A stretch of DNA of 64,000 bases from Rhizomys pruinosus (GCA_009823505.1 VZQC01009936.1:609865-673864), one strand, 5' to 3'. Positions 21,186 to 33,600 are shown, counted from the stretch's first letter. Numbers and translations: made by a program. The notes: generated from the letters alone by a model not told the origin.

Positions 21186-21795
21186 CAAGCATGACAATAT
21201 CGTAGATTTAAAAACATCCAGGTACCATGTGTAGATGTGCAGGTGGAAGCAGGTTAAGCATATGTACCTGGAGGATGGCCTATAAACGTTAAAGGAAAGG
21301 CATAGGCAAAGACTCCTGAAAGCACCAAGCCCATTTGCCTTCACCCCTGGAAGTCTGTTTGTGGTCCCTGGAGTTGTCTTCGGAAAATAAGCAAGTGGTG
21401 CTTTTGTACATGTATGTCAAATACAGCGTGAGACAGAGGGACTGTCCCCTACAGTGCTCATTTGTACTTGGGAGAAGTCAGTCTGAAAGTGTGAGGTGTA
21501 CGGAGGCCCTGACTAGAGTAATGACTGACCATCTAACATGGTCAATAGATAATCTGTACACAGCCAACCTCACCTGACTGTATAAAACAAAAATCATTTT
21601 GGTTTGAGTTTCCACAACAGCGAGAATGATGGTCCCCCCTAAAAGACAATAGCTAGTCAGTGCCACTGTCCTGGGATGGCTCCAGAGTAAACAGGGCCCG
21701 TCCTCCCCAGAGCACTGTCAAGAATGGGGCAGACGTGCCTACTACTTGCTATGGTCACTTTGCAACCTCAGGCATCATTTTATTTAAAGAGTTCA
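21186..21795. other. Intronic sequence, nothing recognised
   Basis: Unique-looking, no exon recognised. Confidence 0.5.
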
Positions 21796-21878
21796 CGTTG
21801 ACAGTTCAATGGTAGGCCTTTGTCCAGTATGTGCAAAGTCTTGGGTTTAACCCCTTAGCACCCCAAGAAAAAAAAGTT
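21796..21878 (+). mobile_element. ID-type SINE, old
   Basis: CAGTTCAATGGTAGGCCTTT, then TCTTGGGTTTAACCCC and A-rich tail, like a diverged ID element. Confidence 0.6.
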
Positions 21879-21883
21879 AGGGG

Positions 21884-22112
21884 CTTGGGGAGATGGCCCA
21901 GCAGTTAAGAGTGTGCCCTAGCACCTACGTGCGGGTTGCTCACTATCGCCTGTAGCTCCAGCATCAGGGGACACAACACCCTTTTCCGACCTTTGCAGGA
22001 ACCCACATGCCTGTGCAAGCACACAGACACACACACACACGCACGCATGCACACGCATACACGCACACGCGTCCACACACACACATACACACACAAAACA
22101 CATAAACAATGG
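21884..22112 (+). mobile_element. B2 SINE ending in a (CA)n repeat
   Basis: GGGGCTTGGGGAGATGGCCC head, body with CCTTTTCCGACCTTTGCAGG. The tail region at 22020-22098 is an imperfect CA repeat. Confidence 0.85.
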
Positions 22113-22488
22113 AAAAAGTCATGCTGGCAGAGTGGATCCATGGCATGAATGGGCTGTGTAGTGGGGCACAGGCCTCCCGTGTTCGGCGCTGTCGGCAGGA
22201 AACTGCTGCAGTTCCCAGTTGCGCCAGATCCAAAGGAAGGCAGGGTTCCTGACCTGTGTTATAGATCCGTTCCCTTTAATGTCGGCAACATTTCAAAATT
22301 ATGTCATCCAAAGTAAACAACGCTGCTGGCTGACCTTGGCCAGCCCCCTTCAGCATTTCGTCTCTGCATTCTAGTATCCTGTCCTAAGAAGCAAGTGCTT
22401 TTGTCACCCGCCTTCTCTCACACCTCCTCACAGCCTTGTCCCACAATCAAATTACAAGAGAAAACTTTCAGAAAAGCCCTACTTCATT
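22113..22488. other. Intronic sequence, nothing recognised
   Basis: Unique-looking, no exon recognised. Confidence 0.5.
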
Positions 22489-22648
22489 CATGGTGTTGTG
22501 GTGCACACTTTCAATCCCAGCACTCTGGACGGAGGCAGAGGCAGGCGGATCTTTGTGAGTTCAAGGCTAGCCTGGTCTACAGAGCAAGTTCCAGGCCAAC
22601 TGGAACTAAAGGGAGACCCTGTCTCAAAAAGACAAAAAAAAAAAGCCC
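22489..22648 (+). mobile_element. B1 SINE
   Basis: GTGGTGCACACTTTCAATCC, GCAGGCGGATCTTTGTGAGT, GGGAGACCCTGTCTCAAAAA with an A tail. Confidence 0.95.
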
Positions 22649-23204
22649 AGTTCATGAGGACCAAGTTGATATAACAGTAAGTGTGTTTCAATTGCAATCG
22701 ACAGCTACTTTCTCACTCATGAAATTAATTTCCAACATAATTTCAAGAGAGTTGCCTTGGGTTCTGAGAGGTGTATCATTTGGAAACTGAATGACTTTAT
22801 AATAAGTCAGCTCTCGCTGAAATTCCAACTGTACACGTGCATCCTTGAGCAGATTATAGAAACTCTGTTCAGAATATTGTGCAGTCAGAATCAAAACTGG
22901 CTTAAGACTTGCAGTCAGAAAGAGCTTGTTCTTACTTGAGCATTCTGCGATTATCATCTTGAAATTCTGAGTAATTTTTGAACAATGTGCTTCTTAAATT
23001 AGTTCCAATCAGATTATTATCAGTAAATGTTTTATCTCCAAGGATTTACTCATAGCTCTCAGAATTAATATATTTTGACCCGTAGGATGATATATCTATC
23101 TATTCATCCTAATATCTATATCTCTATATCTATATATATCTATATTATATTCTATCATTTAGATTATATAATCTATATAGAGAGAGACAGAGCTTTTTAG
23201 TTAG
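22649..23204. other. Intronic sequence with an ATCTAT-rich patch
   Basis: Holds an AT-rich low-complexity patch at about 23095-23185 (repeated CTATAT). No exon recognised. Confidence 0.5.
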
Positions 23205-23640
23205 AAGAGTTTTAGAATTATGGGAAAGTAGCAAATGGTAGAGCAGAGAGTACCCAGAGACACGCTTTCCCATACTGTAGCATCTCTCCTCCACTCATAA
23301 CACATTGTCACAACCCAGGAGCTACCATCAGAACCTAACTGCCTGTGCTCCACCCTGTGTCTGGAGTGGTGAGATCCTTAATGTCCTTTTTCTGTTTGGG
23401 GTTCCAGTCAGACACCAATTTAATCATCCTGTCTCCTTAGGCTCCTCTGCACTCAGACTTTCTCTGTGTGTGTGTCTGTGTGTGTGTGTGTCTGTCTGAC
23501 TGTCTGTCTGTCTATTATATTACTTTAAAATAATCCCCCTCCCCAAGTTAGACTTCCCTTGTTTTTGAGGAACTTGAAAATTTCAAGGAGGATTTTCCAC
23601 ATATTTTGTAGAATGTCCCTCAGTTTGGGTTTGTTTTTGT
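23205..23640 (-). mobile_element. Ancient L1M fragment, antisense
   Basis: TAATGTCCTTTTTCTGTTTGG, CCTGTCTCCTTAGGCTCCTC, GACTTCCCTTGTTTTTGAGG and TTTTGTAGAATGTCCCTCAG match the order of an inverted old mammalian L1 3' region. A TG/TC repeat sits inside at 23465-23515. Confidence 0.6.
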
Positions 23641-23679
23641 TTTTTTGTGTGTGTGTTTTTTTTTCTCTTTTTCTAAAAA

Positions 23680-23857
23680 TTTTTTAAGTTTTTTTTTTAT
23701 GTGTATAAACGTACTGTCTACATGCAGGGTTGTGCACCCATGTTGTGCAATGCTACGGAGGTCAGAAGAGGGTGTCGGATTCCCCTGGAACTGAAGTTAA
23801 AGATGGTTCTCGGTGCAGTTGGCACTCTTAACTGCTAGGCTATCTTTCCAGCCCTGT
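23680..23857 (-). mobile_element. B2 SINE, antisense, internally deleted
   Basis: ATGTGTATAAACGTACTGTC to GCTATCTTTCCAGCCC, lacking the middle box-B part (GATGGTTCTC joins directly to GGTGCAGTTGGC). Confidence 0.9.
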
Positions 23858-24335
23858 TTTTTGTTTTTGTTTTTGTTTTTTGTAGTAAGATGAGGCTGAT
23901 GGGTTTGTAAGACAAAGACTATGTAGGTGAAGTGCATTTCATCAGATGTAAATAGCAGGAACCTGGTTTATCGCTGAGATCACTTGGCCTTGGTACACTT
24001 GTTAGGCTTACTCAGCATGAGGTCACCCCCTTCCAGACTGCACTCCTTAGAAACAAGTCATGCTGTAGAGCCCACCTTCAGGGCGCCTCTGCTTCCAGGA
24101 GTCAGTTTATGCATAAATCATTTGGAATGTTACTGTACAGGTGATTTATCAACTCCTTATTTATTATTCATCAGCTCATTATATCAGGGTGGCCTCGTGG
24201 ATATTTATTTTCTATCCTGGGTTATAATCCAGTACTGCTGCATTTGTTTTGTTGCTCAGATTGTTCAAGTGATGGACGTTTTGGAGCTCCTTTAGATAGA
24301 CTCCTGTGCCTTTTTGACATGCCCACATTATTTGT
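23858..24335. other. Intronic sequence, nothing recognised
   Basis: T-rich start, otherwise unique-looking. Confidence 0.5.
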
Positions 24336-24339
24336 GGGT

Positions 24340-24396
24340 CCTCCTCCTCCTCCTCCTCCTCCTCCTCCTCCTCCTCCTCTTCTTCTTCTTCTTCTT
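24340..24396. repeat. (CCT)n-(CTT)n microsatellite
   Basis: Pure CCT triplets turning into CTT triplets. Confidence 0.97.
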
Positions 24397-24440
24397 ATTT
24401 GCATGGGTCTTCATGTGCACACATGTGCCAGTGTATACAT

Positions 24441-24441
<1 letters not shown>

Positions 24442-24474
<33 letters not shown>
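24442..24474. repeat. (TG)n microsatellite
   Basis: Uninterrupted TG dinucleotides. Confidence 0.97.
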
Positions 24475-24475
<1 letters not shown>

Positions 24476-24510
24476 TTAGAGAAAAACTTTGGGGGTAGGT
24501 CTTCCACCAC

Positions 24511-24820
24511 AGGCTCCTGCACTGACCATCACACTGCCCTGTCATTGTGCAGGCCAGCTCCTGCACTGACCATCAGACTGCCCTGTCATCGTGCAGGCCA
24601 GTTCCTGCACTGACAATCAGACTGCCCTGTCATAGTGCAGGCCAGTTCCTGCACTGACCATCAGACTACCCTGTCATAGTGCAGGCCAGCTCCTGCACTG
24701 ACCATTACACTGTCCTGTCATTGTGCAGGCCAGCTCCTGCACTGACCATCACACTGCCTTGTCATAGTGCAGGCCAGCTCCTGCACTGACCATCAGACTG
24801 CCCTGTCATTGTGCTTTTCC
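24511..24820. repeat. 44-bp minisatellite, 7 copies
   Basis: Unit CTCCTGCACTGACCATCAGA, CTGCCCTGTCATAGTGCAGG, CCAG. Substitutions differ between units and no unit is lost. Confidence 0.95.
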
Positions 24821-25538
24821 TGGCCATTTCTTTTACTTATTTACTATCTGTGTAGTGTGTACAGAACATCTCAATCATCTTAACCACCTCTGTACCCTCT
24901 CTTCACTGGTACCTTCCCATAGCCCCCCCCCCCCGCCACTGGAATTCATATCCTGTAATTTGTGTCAAGACGTATAAGATGAAGTCAGTGTTCTCAGTAA
25001 AAGTTCATCCACTGAGGTCTAGTCAGCCCATCCACAGTTCCTCCCTTTAAGAAGATCAGCTCTTCCTCAACCAGCAGTAATCAGCTGCCAATAATTCTTT
25101 GACTAAGATTGGGAGCTGCCCATTTCCACAGTTCTGTGCTGGATGTTGTCTGGTCGCGTTTGCATGGGTCTTGTGCATGCTGACACAGTGCTGTGGGTTC
25201 ATCTGAGAAGGTCCTAGAAGCCTTTAGGGCTGTATTTCCATGTGGTCATGCACCTCCTCCTCCCCAGCTCTTACAGTCTTCCTGCCACCATCTTCTACAA
25301 TGAATGGTCCCTGAGCCCTGGGTGGGTGGAACTTAATATAAGAAGTCCTGCCCAAGGACCCACACTCTGCAGACTCTCTATGCTTTGGCCATTTGTGACC
25401 TTTTGTGTCCTGATCCTCTGTTGCATGAGGGAGCTTCATTGATGAGAACTGAGAGATACATTAGTGCTCTCTTTGCCTCTTGTTCTATGTTCCATGAGCC
25501 TTAAGTGTAGAGGCTGTGTTGTAGATGTGCCATTTAGA
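24821..25538 (-). mobile_element. Rodent L1 3' UTR, antisense
   Basis: Parallels 36060-36760 over most of its length (CTTAAGAAGATCAGC-like part, GGTCTTGTGCATGCTGACAC, GGTCCCTGAGCCCTG, GAGAGATACATTAGTGCTCT, TGTAGATGTGCCATTT). Confidence 0.75.
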
Positions 25539-25585
25539 AGGGGCTGGAGAGATGGCTCCATGGTTAAGACCACTGGCTACGCTTG
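25539..25585 (+). mobile_element. B2 SINE head fragment
   Basis: GGGGCTGGAGAGATGGCTCC and TGGTTAAGACCACTGGCT, then it stops. Confidence 0.75.
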
Positions 25586-25764
25586 CATTTCCTTTATTTT
25601 TGACACTTCAATGTGTTCCAGGCCATCTTTGATATTTCCTTACCTACTCCATGTCTTTAAGGAATCCTGATTTCCTTTACTAAAGAACAATACTCAAAAC
25701 AAAGATTTAAGGACCACATGTATTAATAATGAAGTGGACATTTGTTTTGTATTTTTATTTTTGT

Positions 25765-25872
25765 TTTCATAAAGTTTTCCTAGGTAGCCCAGGATGGCCT
25801 GGAATTCATGTTCTTCCTGCTTCTGCTTCCCGAATATTGGGATTACAGGTGTGTGCTGCTGCCTCTGGCCCT
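25765..25872 (-). mobile_element. Old B1-type SINE, antisense
   Basis: TAGGTAGCCCAGGATGGCCT, CTTCTGCTTCCCGAATATTG, GGGATTACAGGTGTGTGC. Diverged B1/proto-B1. Confidence 0.7.
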
Positions 25873-27415
25873 TTTTTAACTTGTTAATTTAATATTTTAA
25901 AAATTAAGCCAGAAGCTTACATTCAGCTTCCAGGCTAGGTCAATGATGATAAATAAAATGTTTAGGGTTTTTTTTTCTTCTATTACTTATTTATTTGTTT
26001 TTCATTTTTTAACAATAAGTAATAATTTATGAGTACAAGCATCCTTCCTGTAAAACCAACTTGCAAGCAGTTGTGCCCAAACCCACACAGCCCAAGGGTC
26101 CCACCATAGAGCTGGGGGGCTTGTATGTACAATCAAGTTCATCAAATAAGTGTCCAGTCTATATTGCTGTAGTTTCACCATTCACCCCAATCGCAGCCCT
26201 TACATTCTACCACATCCCCTCTTCCACAGATTGTTCCCTAGGCTTAGAAAAAGGGGCACAGGTGTACGAGAAGCAAAACAGTCTACTTTCTCTGGAGCTG
26301 TTGTCTTGGACTTTGGTCAGTTCTGCCTGTTTCCTTTCATGGGCTGACAGTTTGTCCAGGAATAACCTTTCAATCCTACTAATGAAGCACACGCAATTAG
26401 ATATATAGGTATTTAAACAGTACTAATTGTTGTGGTAGGTTACTTTGGTATAGACACAGATGTTTGGATGGTATGTTAATCCATGAATTATGTTTTTTTC
26501 TGTAAAATATGACAGGGTCTTATTGTGGCTTATAATATCTCCTAACCACTAGAGGATGTAAGCTTGTGGCATCAGCCGTGGGTTATTCCTCCAAGGAGAG
26601 AGATAATAGCCAATTAGATCTGGGATATACAGGCATATGGCTGCCACTGCTGCACAGTATTTCCAGGCAGATGAGGTGTAGCTGTTGCTGATGGAGGAGT
26701 CTTGCTTGACTCAAGGAGACCTCTATTTGCTTTATTGGTTTAGTGGCCTTTGGTAACACTCTCTGGTATTCCAGAAACCAACTGTACACTTGCATGTGTG
26801 GTCTCAATACATCTTTCCCATGCTTACATCAGGTCTTCGACAGCAGGGCCTTATTGCCTCTCATCTTGCAGGTATCCCAGTTTACAGGCAAGAAGTACCT
26901 TGCTTATTAGCTCATGCAAGGCCCTGGGTTCAACTGGAAAATAAATAATGATATTGCTGTCTTCTTCCTTGCCCCTCACACCATTATGATTATTTATCAG
27001 TCAACCCTGGTTTATTGCAAACTTTAATAACTCTTGAGTTCTTCATGTTGGTGCTTTTGTAATTAGAAATAGACACTTGAATATAAATATGAAGTACAGT
27101 TTGAGGAAGGAAATGTTTCTTCCTCACTATCAGCAAAAGCTGAGTGAGAAATGGCCTTCTCTCTGGGATACGGAGACATGTGCGTAATGTTCACTGCAGC
27201 AGACTGCCTTCGGTATGACAAGGTTGTCCATGGGTCCATGGCAGTTTCTTTACAGTAGTTCTTGGACTGTGGCTCAAGGGCCACTGCTGGGAGGGGGGAA
27301 GTCAGTGGAACCCAAGCAGACGAAGCTGATCATCACCCTGTAATACTCTGCTTTGCATGGCGATTTGTTCATTTACTTTCTGTCTTAAACCCCTTGGGGT
27401 ACTGTTAAAAAAAAA
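25873..27415. other. Intronic sequence, one ID-like piece, otherwise unassigned
   Basis: 26890-26945 (TTAGCTCATGCAAGGCCCTG, GGTTCAACTGG) looks like part of an ID SINE. 26040-26890 could be old transposon sequence, but I cannot name it. No exon seen. Confidence 0.4.
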
Positions 27416-27710
27416 TACCTCAAACTGAATAGCCAATGAACAAGGATTCATTTTTACAGTTCTGGAGGCTTGGGAAGTTGAAGATCGAGGAATGGCAGAT
27501 CAGTATCTGATGAGGGCCTGCTTCCTGGTTCACAGACAGCAGTGTGCTGTAACATCACCCATAGGAAGGGAAGGGGGGCCTCCTTAACAGAAGCACTAAG
27601 ACCATTTATGGAATTTCTGCTCTTACGACCTTACTGCCTCTCAAGGGTTCTACCTCCTAATACTGTCTGTTTGGGGGTGAGGATTTCAACATGTGTATTT
27701 GTGGAGGATT
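27416..27710 (-). mobile_element. Possible ancient MaLR-type LTR, antisense
   Basis: TTTTTACAGTTCTGGAGGCT, GATGAGGGCCTGCTTCCTGG, TACCTCCTAATACTGTCTG and GGGGGTGAGGATTTCAACAT are words of an old mammalian LTR-like repeat. Family uncertain. Confidence 0.45.
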
Positions 27711-27995
27711 CTGAATTGTACTTCAATAAAAACTTACTGAGAATCACCATATGCTGCGTGTAGTAAAGCCCGGGGCATGACTGTGAACAGATACATTCTG
27801 TTCTAAAACATTACAAATGTTATAGTCTGCTAGGAAGAACAGCCACAAGAGAGGCCACAAGAGAAGTACATTAGATGTAACGTTATGCCTAAGCAGACTA
27901 AGGGAGAGATGTACAGGATGTACGCTGGAGCGGAGGCGCTGGCTTAGTTGAAGTTTAATAAATGACAAATGGGAGTTAGCCAGACAAACCTCCAG

Positions 27996-28190
27996 TGTGG
28001 GGGGCAAGAAAGATGCCTCAGAGGCTAAGAACATGTGCTGCTCTTGCAGAAATCACGAGTTCGGTTCCCAGCACCCATGTTGGGCAGCTCACAACTGCCT
28101 GTAATTCTAGCTCAGCAGGCACTACACTCATATACCTGTGACCCCACACATACTGAGAGACACATAATTCAACATAAAAACATTTAAAAG
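27996..28190 (+). mobile_element. B2 SINE, diverged
   Basis: GGGGGCAAGAAAGATGCCTC head, GAGTTCGGTTCCCAGCACCC, A-rich end. Confidence 0.85.
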
Positions 28191-28191
28191 G

Positions 28192-28400
28192 GGGGGGAGT
28201 TGGAAAGATAGCTCAGCAGTTAAGAGCAATTGCTGCTCTTACAGAGGATCTAGATTCTGTTCCCAGCACCCCACATGACAGCTCACAACCATCTATAACT
28301 CCAGTTCCAGGGGATCCAATGACCCCCTCTTTTGGCCTCTGTGTGGTGACGTGCATATAAGCAGGCAAAAACGCATATACATAATCTTTTTTAATTAAAA
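28192..28400 (+). mobile_element. B2 SINE, tandem to the previous one
   Basis: GGAGTTGGAAAGATAGCTCA head and TTCTGTTCCCAGCACCCC. Starts right after the A-rich tail of the B2 before it. A short antisense SINE end (ACTACTGAGTCATTTCCCCA) follows at 28415-28455. Confidence 0.85.
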
Positions 28401-28455
28401 AATTGTTTTTATTTATCCAGTGCTTTTAACTACTGAGTCATTTCCCCAGGCTCAC

Positions 28456-28916
28456 ACATGAAATAATCTTAAAAGAAAAAAACCCCTTTAGTATGTGGAA
28501 ATCCATCTAAACCCAGGGGTGTGGGTAGGCTGGAGGATTTCAGCTCCAAAGCGCTGCAACGTCCAAGATCTGGAGAGAAATCTGTGGAGATGGAGAGCCA
28601 CACATGAGGGGAGTCCTGTTTGACTTCACCTCGGAGCAGGAGGAGCTGTATGCAAACTGACTTCCTGGTCAGAACTGCATCTCAGGACAGTTTCCTGCCT
28701 ACCTGGTAGAGGTGGGAGAGATGCAGTAGTAGAGGAAGAGCTCAGCTGAGGGGAAGCTGGGGGCACTGGGGGCAGGAGGATGTGGTGGCTGGAGCTAGGG
28801 GAGAGGCCCTGTATTTGGAGAGAGGTTATATAGGTGAGAAGCTATTCAGATAAGACTTGGGATTAATTGCCCTCTGCAAAATGGGAGAAAGCCCCTGCTG
28901 GTGAATAAAGGATAGG
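28456..28916. other. Intronic sequence, nothing recognised
   Basis: Purine-rich in places (28720-28800), no exon recognised. Confidence 0.5.
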
Positions 28917-29175
28917 TTTTTCCATATGGCATCCAGGATAAGGAATCTTGGTCTTTTCCATATCGCATCCAGGATAAGGAATCTTGGTCATTTCCATATC
29001 GCATGCAGGATAAGGAATCTTGGTCATTTCCATATCACATCCTGGATAAGGAATCTTGGTCTTTTCCATATCACATCCTGGGTAAGGAATCTTGGTCATT
29101 TCCATATGGCATCCTGGATAAGGAATCTTGGTCATTTCCATATCACATCCAGGATAAGGAATCTTGGTAATTTTC
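28917..29175. repeat. 36-bp minisatellite, about 7 copies
   Basis: Unit TTTCCATATCACATCCAGGA then TAAGGAATCTTGGTCA. The minus strand translates as a 12-residue repeat (MTKIPYPGCDME), a by-product of the 3-divisible period. Confidence 0.95.
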
Positions 29176-29329
29176 ATATTTAAACTGGGGCTTAGGACCT
29201 TTTCTACTGATCCTCAGCCTGGTTTGAAGTTCATTAAGGATCCTCTTCTCACTTTATCGCGTCTCACTGGTGCATTTGATTTTTCAGAAAGCTGGGCAAG
29301 TTCTACTTCATAAGGTTTGTTTATTTCCT

Positions 29330-29396
29330 TATCCTCTGGCATCAGCTTCCTGAGTTCTGGGATTACAGTCATGTCCCACCATGTCTGGCCCAAACT
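29330..29396 (-). mobile_element. B1-type SINE fragment, antisense
   Basis: TTCCTGAGTTCTGGGATTAC, AGTCATGTCCCACCATGTCTGG. Confidence 0.6.
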
Positions 29397-29401
29397 ACTG
29401 A

Positions 29402-29470
29402 AGGCTCTCTCTCTCTCTCTCTCTCCCCTCTTTCTTCCCTTCCTCCCTCTCTCCCTCCCTCCCTTCCTTT
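29402..29470. repeat. (CT)n and CCT-rich pyrimidine tract
   Basis: CTCTCT followed by CCCTCCCT-type runs. Confidence 0.9.
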
Positions 29471-29511
29471 ATTGTCCACCACAAATATCTTACTTTCCTT
29501 GTGTCTTCTTT

Positions 29512-29756
29512 TTTTTTAATTTTTTAAATTTATTTTTGTATGTGTATGAATGTACTGCCTGCATGTAGGTTTGTGCACCCGTGTCGTGCAATGCCACGGC
29601 CAGAAGAGGGCCGCGGATTCCCCTGGAACTGGAGTTCTCCTGGAATTGGAGTTACAGAAGGTTCTTAGCAGCCATATGGGTGCTGGGGATCGAACCCGGG
29701 TCCTCTGCAAGAGCAGTCGGTGCTCTTAACCGCTAGGCTATCTCTCCAGCCCACCA
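29512..29756 (-). mobile_element. B2 SINE, antisense, with target duplication
   Basis: T-rich start to GGCTATCTCTCCAGCCC. Perfect 12-bp TGTGTCTTCTTT at 29500-29511 and 29757-29768. Confidence 0.95.
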
Positions 29757-29768
29757 TGTGTCTTCTTT

Positions 29769-30935
29769 ACTCTGCTTCCACCTCTGTGTCCACAGGGTGC
29801 GGACACAGAGCCCAGGCAGCATCTGGAGCTGTGGCCTGAGGCTCTGGTAGCTGAGCAGTGCACTGGAGATAATGGAGGGAAATGCGACAGGCTGGCGCAC
29901 ACTGTATTTCCAGTTGCTCTGGCTGAAACAGTGCATTCTATGGCTGGAAAATGGCATGTCTGAACGAATTAATTATCTGTTTAGAACATATAATCACATG
30001 TTAGCCTTTTCCTTTCTTTTGCTCCAACCGCTGGGAGAGACTGAAGGGCAGCACAAGGGTTGGGGCAGAGGAAGGGGGCAGGGGGTAGAGTGGTAGCCAG
30101 TTTATTTCTAAGCATTTGCAGCTGTCAGCTTGTTAGGGAGCTTCTTTTTTTTTAGGCAGAGGAACAAAGCCCTGCTACATGGGACTGTTTGCTTTGGCAT
30201 GTTGAACAGACACTTTCTTGAGGCGCACATTGACATAACACAAAACATCTGCTGAAAAGAGCCCTTCCTCTAGCTGGGTGTGCACCAGCGTCCAGAGCGC
30301 GAGGCTTCCGTAGATGAGAATTATAGTTTGCAGCAGAAGGGTAGGAAGGAACGACAGAGCAAGCCAAGAGGATGGGGTGTGTTCTTAAGAGACATCTGTG
30401 TCCCCTGTCCCACCCTGCCCCCTCCTCCCACCCCTTGTGATCCAACTGTGTTTGTCTTGCAAGAATTCTGGAAGTGGTATGTTCTCAGCCACATTGCCAG
30501 AGGAGGTCTGTTTTCTTTTCCCATGTGTGTGGGATGTTGTTTTTATTCATGAACTATCGAGAATGAGTGATTTTTATGAGTTGTAGAGGGATTTTCACAT
30601 GCACGTTCCTATTGCTGGTCTCCACAGACCAAAGGACAGGGCAGATGCCCTACAACATGCATAACAGCTTAAGGGAGTCACGTGACTGACATGCTCTCCA
30701 GCCTATAAGTATCCCTAAAGGACTGTCTGGAGCATCAGGGTTCCTGTGTCATGTCAGGCTCCTTAGAGAGCTCACACGGTATTCTCCCATAGCATTTCTC
30801 TTCCACATCAACTCAGGTAAGCGCTTGTCCTTTGGGGGAAGCAGTTTCAGCTGTCCTGTGTCCTTTGCCTCTCTGCTGGCTTGTGGTGAGGTAGAGCAGT
30901 CCTTGGAACAGTAGGAATACCTGCCACTCACTGCA
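29769..30935. other. Intronic sequence, nothing recognised
   Basis: Unique-looking, no exon with convincing splice sites recognised. Confidence 0.45.
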
Positions 30936-31066
30936 TGGCTCCAGTGTGCCCACTGCATGTCGGCCACAGGTTTCAGCATCCCCATTCCTCAGATTTGGAA
31001 GCTGAACCTCTTAGAAGTTAGCAGAGCTCCACAGCTGGAATCATGCAAGTCTGATTCCTGCCGAGG
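30936..31066 (+). mobile_element. MIR SINE
   Basis: ATCCCCATTCCTCAGATTTG, GAAGCTGAACCTCTTAGAAG, CTGGAATCATGCAAGTCTGA follow MIR. Confidence 0.55.
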
Positions 31067-33495
31067 CCGGGAGCTTGGCCCGGGCCTTCGCCCTGCCACT
31101 TAACATTTGGGGAAGCAAAGAACCATACTATCCCTCTCCACCTTTTACCAAGTCTTGTTTCTCCATTTCTGCCACTTGGATTGGAGCAAGATAAAGGGAG
31201 GCATGAGAGAGAATCTGTACAGCTCCCCGCGGACTGGAAACTGGAAAGGGCGTATAGACTCTGGAATCAAGCAGACTTGAATTCAGACCTCTTCTCATTG
31301 CAACAGAAGCAGATGGCAGAGGAACTCCACCTCCATTAGTATTCTAAATAGATGGCACGCCCATCCTGCTCCAGCCTCCATGCTGTGAGGGAAGGGAGGG
31401 GGCTCGCTCAGGCCCTGTCCTTATGGAGTACAGTTCGGAGGCAGGATTCCCAGCAGCTATGCAGCTACCATCTGTGATCTGCACTCAAGAAGACCTCTGG
31501 AGCAGGGCAGCTGGCAGAGGCCCAGACCTGGGATGTGGAAAGGCTTTGAACTAAGCTCCAAGCAAGGAAGAAGAGTTGGCTAGGTGTCCATGAGGGTTGG
31601 GAGGTCAGCCAGCTGCTTTTGGAGCTGGTGATGTTTAGGGACAGTTCTCTAGAGTCCCAGGGACAAGTCCTCTGCTCTGCACCTCGCAGGCTCAGCTCTC
31701 AGGTAGCAGGCCAGAGTCTCCTTACAAGTACTGGTGTTTGCAGAGGAAAGAATGGAAAGTTCGCAGCTCAGAAACTGCCCCTTGGTTCTTGTCAAACTTC
31801 AGGGCCTTTGTTGACCTTCTGTCTTCTCTCAAGTACTCTCCCTTTGGCGCCTCTGTGTTGGGATAAGAGGACTCACACCAGCCATGTGGACAGCTAGCTT
31901 CCCTTCAGGGGTGCCTAAAAAGGAAACATTTATGGACATTGAATGCTTGGTGGAAGGGAGGGAAAGGAAAGAAAGGGAGAAAGAAAAATGGATTGGAGTT
32001 CAGAAATTACTGGAATTTTTATTTAATTTTGCTTGGGGAAAAATGAGATTTACTAAGTCAGAGATGAAAGGCAAATCCACATGGGGCCCAGAGAAGTTAT
32101 AATAGTCTGTGCTCCAGTCAGCCCTCTTGCTGAATGTGGCTTGGAGATCAGAACCTTGTGGTTAGACAATTCATAAACTCAGCAGGGCTCTGTCAGATCC
32201 TGAGTCCTCCAGAGCGCCAGCCAAGGCTGCGGAGCTATCTCCTCAGGCCTCCCAGAGAGACACCCAGGCTGCAGACTCACCTCACCCCCACCCATGCCCT
32301 TACCCTGGCCTGTCCCCTCCTGGGCCCGGAACAGATTCCTTCCAGAAGCTCCTAGGTGATCACCCTGCATTCCGACTTCTGCCAGGCTTGCTGATTCCCT
32401 CCTCTTGCTCTAGAACCTGACCTCAGCCCTATTTGGGGTTCACTAACTCTGTTTCAGTACTGACCCGTTTGTAGAGACCAGTCCATACCTTATGACCCCA
32501 GGGTACTGAGGTCCTGACTTGTCTGTCTGGCACTTCTCTGTAGATCATTCATCTGAACATGTTTTCTTCTCATTCTTAACATTCCCCAGTTTTAATTTGA
32601 CAGTCATAGGATGCACTGTGGCTCAGGTAGGACAGAGGAGGGTTTATTGAACTCAGGTATTGAATTCAGTCCATTTATAGACCTGCTGGTCAAAGGTGTT
32701 TTCTCTATCATCAATTCTTATCAACCTGTCCGGAATGATTATCATGGGTTTGTCTGGTTTATTATAAGACTAGTCAAACTTTAACTCCAAACACTTAAAA
32801 CATACAATCTGCTGCAGTTTACACTGTTGGTTAATATTGTCTGCCATTAACTTCATAACTGAGTACAATGACTGAAACTTCACTTTTCCCAACTGGATAA
32901 CCTAGTTTGAAAAAACAGGGAGATTTGTAATGATTAAGAAAAGGAGTTTCAGATTCTCTCTTCCTAACTCATAGGCTAGATAAAAATATTCTTCATCACA
33001 AAGTTCTCCTCCCTTCTTGAAAAAGCAGTGTCCCCGCTTCCAGGTCAGGACTGTATGAAGACTGGCAAAAAGCTGTCATTTCTGCTGAGTCTTTTCCCCC
33101 TCCCCCAAATAGGAGATGATGGAGTCACAGTTTGTTGAAGTAAGACAACTGTTCTTCCTGATTCAATTCCGATTGATGAGAAGTTCCTGCTTTGTTTGTC
33201 TTAGGTACTTTTTAAAGGTAGAACCAAAGTATAAAAGATTGCCTTTGTAATAAGAATTCAGGGCATATGCATGAAGAGCTATAGAAAATCACGCAATGTA
33301 GACTATAACCCAGTGCGTAATTGATGGCCTGCTGCTGTCAGTTTTCACATGTTCAGAACTGACGTATTAATAATACCACGATGGCTTCCTGAAAATAAAC
33401 ATGCAGGAAGAATTTAATCTCAAATTATATTACAAAGAACATTTGGCTAATGAGAGATACTGAAACAGACAGCTAACAATAGAGTGCTCACTATT
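31067..33495. other. Intronic sequence, mostly unassigned
   Basis: 31255-31300 (GGAATCAAGCAGACTTGAAT) may be a MIR scrap. 32620-32900 resembles no family I can name. No exon recognised. Confidence 0.4.
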
Positions 33496-33499
33496 AAAC

Positions 33500-33600
33500 A
33501 ACATGGTGTATATGCACTTTCACTTAATTCTCCCAGCCATGCTTTGAGCTGAAGGTAATATCCTTCTATAAGTGAGCTAAGAGAAGGTTATGAAGTGCTG
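33500..33600 (+). mobile_element. MIR SINE fragment
   Basis: CACTTAATTCTCCCAGCCAT and GAAGGTAATATCCTTCTATA fit the middle of MIR. Confidence 0.5.
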
